The notes: generated from the letters alone by a model not told the origin. Shown: positions 23,904 through 33,167, counted from the first letter of the stretch. The stretch: 64,000 nt of DNA from Mycobacterium paraffinicum (GCF_001907675.1 NZ_MPNT01000002.1:248001-312000); one strand, 5' to 3'. Numbers and translations: made by a program.

Positions 23904-24486
23904 CGCCGCATACCAGGAACGCCAACCGGGCCGCGATGATGTCGGCGACCAGTGCGGCGGCCTCGGGCGCCAACGCGCCCGATTCGATGAGCGCGGCCAG
24001 GTCCTGAGTGGCGGGCCGCAGCACCCGCAGCGACAGGCACGTCCCCGCGGCCGCCACCGGCGGCAGCACGGCATGCAATCGCACCGCGAACCCGGCGCCG
24101 ATCCCGGTGAGCTGGCCATCCACCCACGGCTGCGCGTCGTCCAGCCGGCGACCGGCCGCCAGGGCCAGCCGCTGCGCCAGGCGCCGCACCGCCGCCTCGT
24201 CGGCGAACCGAACCTGTGTGCGCCGCAAGCCATTTCCGTCGTCGACCCACACCGCGTCGGGCGCGGTGACCAACACGTCGGTGGTGCCGTGCGCGCACAA
24301 CAACGGCTCGAGGATCCCGGCGCCGGTCAGCTCCGTCTGCAGCACCCGCAAGTTGGCCAGCACCTCGGTGTCACCCAGCATGCCGCCGGCCTCGGCCCGG
24401 ATCGCGGCGGCCACGACGTTGGGCCCCAGCGGCGCGGATTCGGCGGCCAGCCGCTCGCGCACCCGGTCGATCAACGAACCACTCAC
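23888..24486 (-). pseudogene. tadA: tadA 5' fragment (Tad ATPase N-terminal half), disrupted
   Basis: N-terminal 199 codons of the Tad ATPase, from GTG 24486 (overlaps the ssd stop as GTGA) to GGTGAG of Walker A. The frame continues into element DNA as NTGMQLWHPVTGVGPW and stops at 23821, so any product lacks a functional P-loop. Joined to the 12427-12993 piece it gives an ATPase of about 386 residues with an intact GGTGAGKTTLLAAMLG. Confidence 0.95.
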
Positions 24487-25583
24487 GCGGCCCTGCCTTT
24501 TCGTGCGGGCCCGGACGCGCGCGGCAGCACCGCCAGCACCTGCCGGGCCGCCGCCGCGAGCGCAGAACGCCGCCCCAGCCGCAGGCCGCCACGCTCCTGC
24601 TGCTCGGCCACCCAGGGTTGCGCTTTGACGGACGCCAGCAACGGCAGCCCGGTGATATCGGCGATCTCGGAGGCCCGCAACCCTCCCGGTGACGGGCCCC
24701 GCACCACCAATCCCACGTTGGGATTGACCGCGGCGAGCACCGGCGCCAGCGCGCCCGTCGCGGCGCACGCGGGCACATCGCAGCGGCTGACCACGACGAC
24801 GAGGTCGGCGGCATCCAGCGCGGCGTGCGCCGCGTCGGTCAGGCGGCGCGGCAGGTCGCAGACCACCGTCACCGCGCCGCGGCGGCCGGCGTCGACGACG
24901 GCGTGCACGGGCCCGGCCGCCAACTCGCATCCGCGCCGGGTGCCCGAGAGCACGCTGATCGCCCGGTGTCGGGGCAACGCATCCCGCACCGCCGACCAGG
25001 TGAGCCGGCCGTCCTGCAGCGCCAGGTCCGGCCAGCGCAGGCCCGGGGCGTTCTCGGCGCCCAACCGTAGGTCGATCCCGCCGCCCCATGAGTCGAGATC
25101 CACCAGCAGCGCTTCCGCGGCCGCGTGCGCCAGGCCGACCGCCAGCGTCGACGCACCGGCCCCGCCGCACCCACCGATGACGGCGACGACCGCGCCGCGC
25201 GTCCCGTCGTCGCGCGACGATTCCACCGCCTCGGCGAGAACGCGGACCATGTCGCGCTCGCGTTCGGGCAGCCGCAGCACGTGCTCGGCGCCGACCCCGA
25301 CGGCCGCCGCCCACGTTGCGGTCGCCGGGTCGGCCGTCGTCAGCACGGTCACGTGAGTGCGACGGGGTAGCGCCGCCCGCCCGCACCGCTCGGCCGCCGC
25401 CTCGTCCAGCACGACGGCCGCGGCAGCCGACCACGACTTGCGGCTCACGGCGCCGCCGGCGTGGACCACCCGGACGCCGACGGCCGCCGCCACGCGCTCC
25501 ACCTCCCGGCGCAGTTCCGGGTCCGCGAGCACCGCCAGCACGCCCGCGGGGGCCGGCGCGTCGGCCTGCGAAGTGCTCGTCAC
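24483..25583 (-). CDS. ssd: CpaE/MinD-like septum-site determining protein Ssd (Rv3660c family)
   Basis: A 366-residue MinD/ParA-superfamily protein. An N-terminal receiver-like region is followed by a deviant Walker A (GGCGGAGASTLAVGLAHAAAE) and VLLVDLDSWGGGIDL as A'/B region. In M. tuberculosis Ssd affects septum formation and cell length; in Tad systems CpaE positions the secretion machine. Start is GTG 25583 (MTSTSQADAPAPAG); the longer frame to 25724 lacks family support. First gene of the Tad operon. Confidence 0.92.
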   Translation of the reverse strand: MTSTSQADAPAPAGVLAVLADPELRREVERVAAAVGVRVVHAGGAVSRKSWSAAAAVVLDEAAAERCGRAALPRRTHVTVLTTADPATATWAAAVGVGAEHVLRLPERERDMVRVLAEAVESSRDDGTRGAVVAVIGGCGGAGASTLAVGLAHAAAEALLVDLDSWGGGIDLRLGAENAPGLRWPDLALQDGRLTWSAVRDALPRHRAISVLSGTRRGCELAAGPVHAVVDAGRRGAVTVVCDLPRRLTDAAHAALDAADLVVVVSRCDVPACAATGALAPVLAAVNPNVGLVVRGPSPGGLRASEIADITGLPLLASVKAQPWVAEQQERGGLRLGRRSALAAAARQVLAVLPRASGPARKGRAA

Positions 25584-26011
25584 GCGGCCCACTCTGCGGG
25601 CCCGCGATATTGGACACCAGTCCCAAACTGCGGATTTGTGGAGACAGACGCAACTGTGCACAGACACGTCGGCCAGCACACGGGACGCGGAAAGCCCGCA
25701 ACCAATTGCATAGGCACACGACACGGTGCGGTGCGGGCGAACTGACCCCAGAAAAGGGACGACCCCCGCCAGGGGGGGAGGAGGCGAGGGTCGTCGTGCA
25801 TCAGCCCCGGGGGGTCGGGCTGATACACCCTCGGCTCAGGCCGAGTAATGCTTACTATACACATGACTAGCCGCGGTAACGCAATAGCTCTTTCTATGAA
25901 AGAACACGTTGAGCCGCAAAAACACTGGCGTTACCACCGGTCCCACTTTGCTGAGCGGCCATTTCCGGCCAGAACCGCAGCCTCGCCGGGCGACCCACCT
26001 ATGCTGGGGCG
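25584..26011. other. 428-bp divergent intergenic region with two tandem hairpins
   Basis: Between divergent ssd and the HAD gene. Two strong stems are visible: GACGACCC/GGGTCGTC (25758-25765, 25788-25795) and ATCAGCCC/GGGCTGAT (25800-25807, 25817-25824). No gene is visible. Could be the ssd leader or an uncharacterised small RNA. Confidence 0.5.
26000..26005 (+). promoter_or_regulatory. -10 box for a leaderless transcript
   Basis: TATGCT ends 6 nt before GTG 26012. Confidence 0.6.
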
Positions 26012-26857
26012 GTGACCGTCTTTGACCCGGCCGCGGAGCAGCAGACGTCGGCAACCGCCGCTCCCCGCGCCCGCACAGCGGCCTTCTTCGATCTGGACAA
26101 GACGATCATCGCCAAGTCCAGCACTCTTGCGTTCAGCAAACCCTTCTTTAACCAGGGACTGCTCAATCGCCGCGCCGTGCTCAAGTCCAGCTACGCCCAG
26201 TTCATCTACCTGCTCTCCGGTGCCGATCATGACCAGATGGACCGGATGCGCATCCACATGATGAACATGGTCGCCGGCTGGGACGTGGAGCAGGTCAAGT
26301 CGATCGTCAACGAGACGCTGCACGACATCGTGACGCCGCTCGTGTTCGCCGAAGCCGCGGACCTCATCGCCGCGCACAAACTGTGCGGCCGCGACGTCGT
26401 CGTGGTCTCGGCGTCGGGCGAGGAGATCGTGGCGCCCATCTCCCGCGCGCTTGGCGCCACCCACGCGATGGCGACGCGGATGGTCGTCGAGGACGGCAAG
26501 TACACCGGAGAGATCGCCTTCTACTGCTACGGCGAGGGCAAGGTGCAAGCGATCCACGAGCTGGCCGCCCGCGAGGGTTACCCGCTGGAGCATTGCTACG
26601 CCTACTCCGACTCGATCACCGATCTGCCGATGCTCGAATCCGTCGGCCACCCCAGCGTGGTGAATCCCGACCGTGGACTCCGGCGGGAAGCCGTCGAGCG
26701 CGGGTGGCCGGTGCTGTCGTTCTCCCGGCCGGTGTCGCTGCGCGACCGCATCCCGGCGCCGTCGGGCGCCGCCATCGCGACGACCGCCGCGGTGGGCGTC
26801 AGTGCGCTGGCCGCCGGTGCGGTCACCTATTCGCTGCTGCGCCGCTTCGCGTTCTAG
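26012..26857 (+). CDS. HAD-IB phosphatase (SerB-like; Rv3661 family)
   Basis: A 281-residue HAD hydrolase. Motif I is FFDLDKTII (double Asp), motif II VVVVSASGEE, motif IV YAYSDSITDLPML. A C-terminal hydrophobic stretch (TTAAVGVSALAAGAVTYSLLRRF) may anchor it to the membrane. The family resembles phosphoserine phosphatases and SupH-type lipid phosphatases; the physiological substrate is unknown. It lies directly upstream of the Ms1 RNA, as in other mycobacteria. Confidence 0.9.
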   Translation: MTVFDPAAEQQTSATAAPRARTAAFFDLDKTIIAKSSTLAFSKPFFNQGLLNRRAVLKSSYAQFIYLLSGADHDQMDRMRIHMMNMVAGWDVEQVKSIVNETLHDIVTPLVFAEAADLIAAHKLCGRDVVVVSASGEEIVAPISRALGATHAMATRMVVEDGKYTGEIAFYCYGEGKVQAIHELAAREGYPLEHCYAYSDSITDLPMLESVGHPSVVNPDRGLRREAVERGWPVLSFSRPVSLRDRIPAPSGAAIATTAAVGVSALAAGAVTYSLLRRFAF

Positions 26858-26947
26858 CCCCGTATTTCGCAGCAAACACATTTCCGCATCGCTTCGCAAT
26901 TGCGAACAAAATTGGGCCTTGCTGCGCTAAGGGTCTAGTAGTACAAA

Positions 26948-27255
26948 GGAACCACGGAAGCCCGGTGAGGCCTAGGTCGATCCGGAAGAGAAGGTTCGAT
27001 CTCCCGATCCGGGCGCCCAGCACGGTGCTCGGCACCCACGCGGAGTCATAGCCGCGATAATGGCAGAAGTGTTGCGGGCCTGCGTAATTGCGAAATATGG
27101 ACGGCGTCGACGGCCCTTTGGGTGGGGTTGCAACCGGAAGTAGCGCAAGATCGCCGAGGCCAACCCACGCAGCCCCGAAATGCACGCATGGTAACCGAGT
27201 CCCGTGTTAGCGGGCGGCGGACCGAATCCTTCGGGACGTCGCCCGCTTTGCATTG
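26948..27255 (+). ncRNA. ms1: Ms1 / MTS2823 RNA (RNA polymerase core-binding, 6S-like)
   Basis: This gene-free interval lies between the Rv3661 and Rv3662c homologues, exactly where the abundant MTS2823 (Ms1) RNA of mycobacteria is encoded. A plausible strong promoter is TTGGGC (26912-26917), 18 bp, TAGTAG (26936-26941). The 3' end has an AGCGGGCG/CGCCCGCT hairpin (27209-27216, 27240-27247) followed by TTGCATT. The predicted length of about 308 nt matches the known 300 nt. Ms1 binds sigma-free RNA polymerase in stationary phase. Exact ends are estimated. Confidence 0.85.
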
Positions 27256-27294
27256 TCCGGGGAGGTTTTCGCGGGGCGCCGGGTACCGATTCAG

Positions 27295-28053
27295 CTATCG
27301 GCTCGACACCGACTCCGCGATCGTCAACGCCTCCTGCGCACCGGCTCGCATCGCCCGGCAACAGAGCACCAGCCAGGCTCCCACCCCGGCCGGCGTTCCG
27401 TCCGCAAAGCCCTGGGCCGCATCGCGATAGTCCGCGGGCTGGCGCATCCAACTCACCTCCGGCACACCCAGACCGTGTGGATCCAGCCCGCTGGCGATGG
27501 TCACCAACCGCGACACCGCGCGGGCCACCACGCCGTCCGCGCTGCCGAACGGCCGCAGCGTCAGCAGCTCGCCGTGGGCGACCGCGGCGACCACCGGTGC
27601 CGGCGCGTGGGTGCCGCCGCTCACCAGCTCCGCCAGCAACTCCAGCCGTGGGCCGACGCCGGCGTCGGCGCGGGGCCGGCCCAGCCGGTCCTCGGCGACC
27701 TGGTCGGCCGCCGCCAGCATGTGCAGCCGAGCGAGCGCCTGCAGCGGGGCCCGCCGCCAAATCCCGACCAGCGGCCCCTCGCCCCCCTCCAGCTCCTGGG
27801 CCACCCGCAGCGCCCCGCCGAACACCGGATCGCTGACGATCGCCGAATCGGCGAGGTCTTCCAGCCGCACGGGTCCGCCGTCCAGCACCGACGAGGCGCG
27901 GGCGGCCCGCAACGCCGCCTCGGCGGCCGTCACCGGCCAACCACGCAGGTTCGCCTTGTGGCGGTGGGCGCGACCTAGGGCGTCGCGGGCCCGGTCACTG
28001 GCCTCGGCGACGCCCGGCAACTCCATCAGCGGAGCCAGCGGATCTGCGGTCAC
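27295..28053 (-). CDS. Degenerate Fic-fold protein (Rv3662c family)
   Basis: A 252-residue soluble protein. APVVAAVAHGELLTLRPFGSADGVVARAVSRL follows the Fic core (helix, then HPFxxGNGRxAR), but the catalytic His is Arg and the GNGR loop is changed to ADGV, so AMP-transfer activity is unlikely. The N-terminal part (WPVTAAEAALRAARASSVLDGG) also resembles Fic N-domains. Start GTG 28053. Probably a pseudo-enzyme or regulator; function unknown. Confidence 0.78.
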   Translation of the reverse strand: MTADPLAPLMELPGVAEASDRARDALGRAHRHKANLRGWPVTAAEAALRAARASSVLDGGPVRLEDLADSAIVSDPVFGGALRVAQELEGGEGPLVGIWRRAPLQALARLHMLAAADQVAEDRLGRPRADAGVGPRLELLAELVSGGTHAPAPVVAAVAHGELLTLRPFGSADGVVARAVSRLVTIASGLDPHGLGVPEVSWMRQPADYRDAAQGFADGTPAGVGAWLVLCCRAMRAGAQEALTIAESVSSR

Positions 28054-28075
28054 AGGTTGCCAACCTATCCCGGCT

Positions 28076-29701
28076 TCAACGATCGGATGCCGGCACCTTC
28101 GGGATGGCCTCCAACAGCAGGCGGGTGTATTCGTGCCGGGGCCGGCTGAACAACTCCTCGGTGGCGCCCCGCTCCACCACTCGGCCGGCGCGCATCACCA
28201 AGACCTCATCGGCGATGTGCCGGATCACCGCCAGGTCGTGGCTGATAAACAGGTAGGTGAGGCCCAGCTCGGATTGCAGATCGGCCAGCAGATCCAATAT
28301 CTGCGCCTGCACCAGGACGTCGAGCGCGGAGACCGCCTCGTCGCAGACCAACACCTCGGGTCGCAGAGCCAGCGCCCGGGCGATCGCCACCCGCTGCCGT
28401 TGACCACCCGAGAGCTCGCGGGGCAGCCGCCCCAGTACCGACGATGGCAGCGCGACCTGGTCGACCAGGTCGCGCACCGCACGCTCCCGCTGCCGGCGGT
28501 CGCCGACGCCGTGGATGCGCAGCGGTTCCTCGATGGCGCGGAACACCGTGTACATGGGATCCAGGCTGCTATAGGGGTTTTGAAAGATCGGCTGCACCCG
28601 CCGCCGGAAGGCCAGTTGCTGGTCCCGGCTCAGCGCGGCATCGATGCGGGTGCCGCCGAAAACGACGGTGCCCGAGCTCGGTGCCAGCAGGCCGAGCACC
28701 ATCTGCGCCAGCGTCGACTTGCCCGAACCCGACTCCCCGGCGATCGCCAGGGTGCTGGCCCGCCGCAGCCGGAACGAAACCCCGTCCACGGCGCGGAACT
28801 CCGCGCGTCGCCAGGGGGCTCCGCGCGACTCGCGGTAGACCTTGCTCAGGTCCGAGGCGACCAGGATGTCGTCGGACGCGCCGTGGTCCGCCGGACGGGG
28901 CCGGGTGGGGCTCTGCGCCGTCAGCGACGGCGCAGCGGCCACCAGCCGGCGGCTGTACTCGTGCTGCGGGTCACGCAAGATCGACCGCGCCGCACCGGAT
29001 TCCACCACGACGCCGTCGCGCATCACCACGACGGACTCGGCGCGTTCGGCGGCCAGCGCCAGGTCGTGGGTGATCAGCAGCAGCGCGGTGCCGAGTTCCG
29101 CGGCAAGCCCCTGCAGGTGGTCGAGTACCTGACGCTGCACGGTGACGTCCAGCGCGGACGTCGGCTCGTCGGCGATCAGCAGCCGTGGGCGGCCCGCCAA
29201 CCCGATCGCGATCAGCGCGCGCTGACACATGCCGCCGGACAGTTGGTGCGGGTAGCGGCCCGCTTGTTTCGCCGGGTCGGGCATGCCGGCCTGACCGAGC
29301 AGCTCGATCGCACGCCGCCGCGCACGGCCGTCGGAAGTGTTGGCCCGCAGCGCTTCCGAGACCTGGAAGCCGACCTTCCAGACGGGGTTGAGGTTGCTCA
29401 TCGGGTCCTGCGGAATGTAGCCGATCTCGCGGCCCCGGATCGCGCGCAGCGTCCGACGGTCGGCGCCTGCGATGTCGGATCCGTCGAAGACGATGCGGCC
29501 GGCCGTGATCCGCCCGCCTGGGGGAAGCAGCCCCAGGATCGCGGCAGCCGTGGTGGATTTCCCCGATCCCGACTCGCCCACGACCGCGACGGTGCGGCCG
29601 GGCAGGACGGTGAGGTCCACGCCCCGCACGGCGGCGTGATCGCCGAAGCTGACTTTGAGGCCTTCGACGGCCAGCAGCGGTGCGCCGGTCACGGCCGCCA
29701 C
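28076..29701 (-). CDS. dppD: Peptide/heme ABC transporter ATPase DppD (fused double ATPase)
   Basis: A 541-residue protein that fuses two ABC ATPase domains. Each has Walker A GESGSGKS (about 40 and 322), a signature (LSGGMCQR and LSGGQRQR) and Walker B/D-loop (LLIADEPTSALD and VLVCDEAVSALD). It powers the DppABC permease; the M. tuberculosis Dpp system imports peptides and heme. GTG start at 29701 overlaps the dppC end by 13 nt. Last gene of dppA-B-C-D. Confidence 0.95.
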   Translation of the reverse strand: MAAVTGAPLLAVEGLKVSFGDHAAVRGVDLTVLPGRTVAVVGESGSGKSTTAAAILGLLPPGGRITAGRIVFDGSDIAGADRRTLRAIRGREIGYIPQDPMSNLNPVWKVGFQVSEALRANTSDGRARRRAIELLGQAGMPDPAKQAGRYPHQLSGGMCQRALIAIGLAGRPRLLIADEPTSALDVTVQRQVLDHLQGLAAELGTALLLITHDLALAAERAESVVVMRDGVVVESGAARSILRDPQHEYSRRLVAAAPSLTAQSPTRPRPADHGASDDILVASDLSKVYRESRGAPWRRAEFRAVDGVSFRLRRASTLAIAGESGSGKSTLAQMVLGLLAPSSGTVVFGGTRIDAALSRDQQLAFRRRVQPIFQNPYSSLDPMYTVFRAIEEPLRIHGVGDRRQRERAVRDLVDQVALPSSVLGRLPRELSGGQRQRVAIARALALRPEVLVCDEAVSALDVLVQAQILDLLADLQSELGLTYLFISHDLAVIRHIADEVLVMRAGRVVERGATEELFSRPRHEYTRLLLEAIPKVPASDR

Positions 29702-30552
29702 GCTCGGGACGCCGGGTCCAGGGCGTCGCGCAGCGCGTCACCCATCGTCATGAAGGCCAGTACCGTGATCGCCAGCGCGCCGGCCGGGTAGAACAGAATC
29801 GGCGAACCCGCCCGCAGCCGCGTCTGGGCGAGGTTGATGTCGCCACCCCAGGAGACCACCGTCGGCGGCAGGCCGACACCCAGGTAGGACAGCGTGGCTT
29901 CGGTGACGATGAAGATGCCCAGGGCGATGGTTGCCACCGCGATCACCGGGCCCAGTGCGTTCGGCAGCGCGTGGCGCAGCAAGATTTGAAAGCGGCTCAG
30001 CCCCAATGCTTTCGCGGCGAGCACGTAATCGCTGGCGCGCACCGCGAGCACCGATCCCCGCGCGATGCGGGCCACCTGCGGCCAGCCGAACAAGGCGAGG
30101 ATGGCGATCACGGTCCACACTGTGCGGTGGTGCATGACCTGCATCAGCACGATGGCCGCCAGCAGCAGGGGCAGGCCGAAGAACACGTCGCTGACGCGGG
30201 AGACCAGCGCGTCGACCCAACCGCCGTAGAAGCCGGCCAGCGCGCCGAGCGCGCCGCCGACGACGAACACCACCGCGGCGGCCCCCAAACCGACGGTGAC
30301 GGATGCTCGCGCGCCATAGACGGTGCGGGCATAGACGTCGTGCCCCTGCAGGTCGGTGCCGAACCAGTGCGCGCCCGACGGTCCAAGCAGGCTCTGGCTG
30401 GGATCGGCATAGCTGGGGTCGGCCCCGGTGAACACCGCGGGAAACATCGCCACCGCGACGATGAACAGGATCAGCAGGCCGGCGAAGACGAACTTCGGCC
30501 GGCCGCGCAGCCCGCGCCAGGTGTCGCGCCAAAAGCCGCTGCGCTCAGCCAT
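29689..30552 (-). CDS. dppC: ABC transporter permease DppC
   Basis: A 287-residue inner-membrane permease of the OppC class. A hydrophobic N-terminal helix (FVFAGLLILFIVAVAMFPAVF) is followed by about five more, and the cytoplasmic EAA loop that docks the ATPase is EAA-like ASDYVLAAKALGLSRFQILLRHALPNAL. Overlaps dppB by 8 nt. Confidence 0.95.
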   Translation of the reverse strand: MAERSGFWRDTWRGLRGRPKFVFAGLLILFIVAVAMFPAVFTGADPSYADPSQSLLGPSGAHWFGTDLQGHDVYARTVYGARASVTVGLGAAAVVFVVGGALGALAGFYGGWVDALVSRVSDVFFGLPLLLAAIVLMQVMHHRTVWTVIAILALFGWPQVARIARGSVLAVRASDYVLAAKALGLSRFQILLRHALPNALGPVIAVATIALGIFIVTEATLSYLGVGLPPTVVSWGGDINLAQTRLRAGSPILFYPAGALAITVLAFMTMGDALRDALDPASRAWRP

Positions 30553-31471
30553 ACCGGATCCTCGGGTCCAGCGCGGCGTACAGCAGGTCCACCGCGAGAT
30601 TGGTGATCAGGTAGATCAGCACCAGCACCGTCACGATCGACACCACGGTCGGCGCCTCCTGCCGGGTGACTGCCTGATACAAGACACCGCCGACGCCGTG
30701 GATGTTGAAAATGCCTTCCGTCACAATGGCCCCGCCCATCAGGGCCCCGAGGTCCGCCCCCAGGAAGGTCACCACCGGGATCAGCGAATTGCGCAGGATG
30801 TGCACCGTCACGACGCGCGGCCGGGACAGCCCCTTGGCGGTGGCGGTGCGGACGTGGTCGGCGTGCGCGTTGGCGGCCACCGCCGACCGGGTCAACCGCA
30901 CCACGTAGGCGAACGACACCGAGCCCAGCACGACGCCAGGTAGCAGCAGACGCCCGATGGTCGACCTCTCGCCCACCGTGACCGGCGCGAGGCCCAGCTT
31001 CACCCCGAACACGAACTGGGCGAGAAATCCCAGCACGAAGATCGGGATCGCGATGATGACGAGCCCCGCGATCAGCACGGTCGCGTCGAAAATCCCACCG
31101 GTGCGCAGGCCGGCGATCACCCCGAAGCCGATGCCCAGCACCGCTTCGACGACCAGGGCGATCAGCGCCAGCCGTAGCGTCACCGGAAAGGCATGTGCCA
31201 GCACGTCACTCACCGGCAGCCCGGAGTAGGACCGGCCCAAGTCGCCATGCAGGACGCCGCCGAGGTAACGCAGGTACTGCACGGTGAACGGATCGTCGAG
31301 GTGATAGCGCGCCCGCAGCTGCGCGGCAACCTCGGGCGTCAGCGGACGGTCCCCGGCGATCGCGGCCACCGGGTCGCCGGGCAACAGAAACACCATGCCG
31401 TAGATGAGCAGCGTGGCGCCGAGGAAGACGGGCACCATGACGGCGATCCGGCGCGCGATGTACCAGCCCAT
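30545..31471 (-). CDS. dppB: ABC transporter permease DppB
   Basis: A 308-residue permease with the OppB N-terminal signature (MGWYIARRIAVMVPVFLGATLLIYGMVFLLPGDP) and six predicted helices. The EAA loop is ADHVRTATAKGLSRPRVVTVHILRNSLIPV. Starts 4 nt after dppA's stop. Confidence 0.95.
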   Translation of the reverse strand: MGWYIARRIAVMVPVFLGATLLIYGMVFLLPGDPVAAIAGDRPLTPEVAAQLRARYHLDDPFTVQYLRYLGGVLHGDLGRSYSGLPVSDVLAHAFPVTLRLALIALVVEAVLGIGFGVIAGLRTGGIFDATVLIAGLVIIAIPIFVLGFLAQFVFGVKLGLAPVTVGERSTIGRLLLPGVVLGSVSFAYVVRLTRSAVAANAHADHVRTATAKGLSRPRVVTVHILRNSLIPVVTFLGADLGALMGGAIVTEGIFNIHGVGGVLYQAVTRQEAPTVVSIVTVLVLIYLITNLAVDLLYAALDPRIRYG

Positions 31472-31475
31472 GTCG

Positions 31476-33092
31476 TTACGCCTTGACCAGGTTCTCGTAG
31501 TCGGGCAGACCGTTCCAGGCGAGCTTGACGCCGCTCATTCGTGACGACCATCCGACCACCGCGATGTAGTACCACAGCGGCACGGCGGGCATGTCGCGCA
31601 ACAGGATCCGTTGGGCCTGGTTGACCAGCACGTCCGCCTGCTGCAGGTTGGGCGCGGCCTCGGCGGCGGCCAGGCCGGCGTCGAAGTCTCGGTTCGAGTA
31701 TCCGACGTCGTTGGATCCCGCTCCGGTGGCGTACAGCGGAGCCAGGAACTCGATCATCGACGGGTAGTCGCCGATCCAGCCCGCGCGGAACGCGGTGTCG
31801 ATGGTGCGGTTGGTGATCTGGGTGCGGAAACCCGCGAACGTGGGGTGCGGCGCGCCCACGGCGTCGATGCCCAACACGTTCTTGATGCTGTTGGCCACGG
31901 CGTCGACCCACTCCTGGTGGCCGCTGTCGGCGTTGTATGCGATGGAGTACCGCCCGCTCCAGGGCGAGATCGCGTTGGCTTGCGCCCAGAGTTGGCGTGC
32001 CCGTTCGGGATTGAAGTCCAGTACGTCGTTACCCGGGATGTGCGGATCGAATCCGGGCAACGAGCTGGCGGTGAAGTCCCGGGCCGGGCTGCGGGTGCCG
32101 TTGAAGATCTGCTGGCAGATCTGCGGCCGGTTGATGGCCGCCGACAACGCCAAGCGGCGCAGTCGACCTTCTTCGCCGCCGAAATGCGGCAGCCGCAGCG
32201 GCGTGTCGAGCGATTGGCTGACCGCGACGGGTCCACTGGCCGCGTTGCCGCCCAGGTCACGTTTGTAGATCGTCAGCGCGCTGGACGGAATCGTGTCCAG
32301 CACATCGAGATTGCCGGACAGCAGGTCGGCGTAGGCGGTGTCCAGGTTGGCGTAGAACTCGAATCGCAGGCCCTTGTTGTGGGGTTTGCGGTTGCCGTGG
32401 TAGTCGGGGTTGGGCTTCAAGTCGATCTTGACGTTGTGTTCCCAGGCCGGCCCGTCGGGGCCGTCCGCCAACTCGTACGGGCCGTTGCCGACCGGGCTGC
32501 GGCCGAACGCGGCCATGTCACGAAAAGCCCTGTCCGGCAACGGGTAGAACGCATTGTGTCCCAGCCGCAACGTGAAGTCGACGGTGGGCGCCTTGAGTCG
32601 CACGTCGAACTCGAGATCGTTGACCACGTGCAGCCCGGACATGGTGGTCCGGGCGGGCTTCCCGTCTCCGGTCAGGCCGGCGACCTCGTCGTAGCCGACG
32701 ATCGGGCTGAAAAAGCTCTGTTGCAGTTGGGCATTGGTACTCAGCGCCCCGTAATTCCAGGCGTCGACGAACGAATGGGCGGTCACCGGCGAGCCATCGG
32801 TGAACTTCCAGCCGGGCTTGAGGACGATCCGGTAGTTGACGTTGTCGGTGGTCTCGACCGACTGCGCCACTTCCGGCGACGGTTTGCCTTCGGCGTCATA
32901 GGACACCAAACCGGCGAACAACCGATCCAGGATCCGCCCTCCGAGGCTGTCGTTCGTGCCGGTCGGAACCAGCGGGTTCGGCGGTTCCCCGCCGTTGACC
33001 ACCACCAGGTCGGGGGTCAGTGCACCGCCGCCGCAACCCGTCAGCGCGGCGAGCGCCACGACTAGACCGAGCAGGGCGCGCATCCGGTGCAT
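31476..33092 (-). CDS. dppA: Substrate-binding lipoprotein DppA
   Basis: A 538-residue periplasmic solute-binding protein of SBP family 5. The signal peptide with lipobox is MHRMRALLGLVVALAALTGC, so it is lipid-anchored at Cys20. The fold markers are the N-terminal segment with PTGTNDSLGGRILDRLFAGLVSYD and the C-terminal domain (RRLALSAAINRPQICQQIFNG). The M. tuberculosis orthologue Rv3666c binds heme and tetrapeptides. The ATG at 33092 is chosen because it sits directly before the signal sequence; the 679-codon frame is an upstream extension. Confidence 0.95.
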   Translation of the reverse strand: MHRMRALLGLVVALAALTGCGGGALTPDLVVVNGGEPPNPLVPTGTNDSLGGRILDRLFAGLVSYDAEGKPSPEVAQSVETTDNVNYRIVLKPGWKFTDGSPVTAHSFVDAWNYGALSTNAQLQQSFFSPIVGYDEVAGLTGDGKPARTTMSGLHVVNDLEFDVRLKAPTVDFTLRLGHNAFYPLPDRAFRDMAAFGRSPVGNGPYELADGPDGPAWEHNVKIDLKPNPDYHGNRKPHNKGLRFEFYANLDTAYADLLSGNLDVLDTIPSSALTIYKRDLGGNAASGPVAVSQSLDTPLRLPHFGGEEGRLRRLALSAAINRPQICQQIFNGTRSPARDFTASSLPGFDPHIPGNDVLDFNPERARQLWAQANAISPWSGRYSIAYNADSGHQEWVDAVANSIKNVLGIDAVGAPHPTFAGFRTQITNRTIDTAFRAGWIGDYPSMIEFLAPLYATGAGSNDVGYSNRDFDAGLAAAEAAPNLQQADVLVNQAQRILLRDMPAVPLWYYIAVVGWSSRMSGVKLAWNGLPDYENLVKA

Positions 33093-33155
33093 GACACCCG
33101 ACCCTAGGGCCTGCCGCCGCGCCCGCGGTGAAGTGCCCGGCGCGGTTAAGCCAAT

Positions 33156-33161
33156 TAAGCT
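33156..33161 (+). promoter_or_regulatory. -10 box for a leaderless transcript
   Basis: TAAGCT, 6 nt before GTG 33168, divergent from dppA. Confidence 0.55.
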
Positions 33162-33167
33162 CTCGCC

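Noticed and set aside
12427..24486. Two independent tadA paralogues or an assembly error
   Set aside because: The two pieces are complementary halves that meet in the same Walker A motif, with an integrase at one junction and phage genes between; insertion explains everything.
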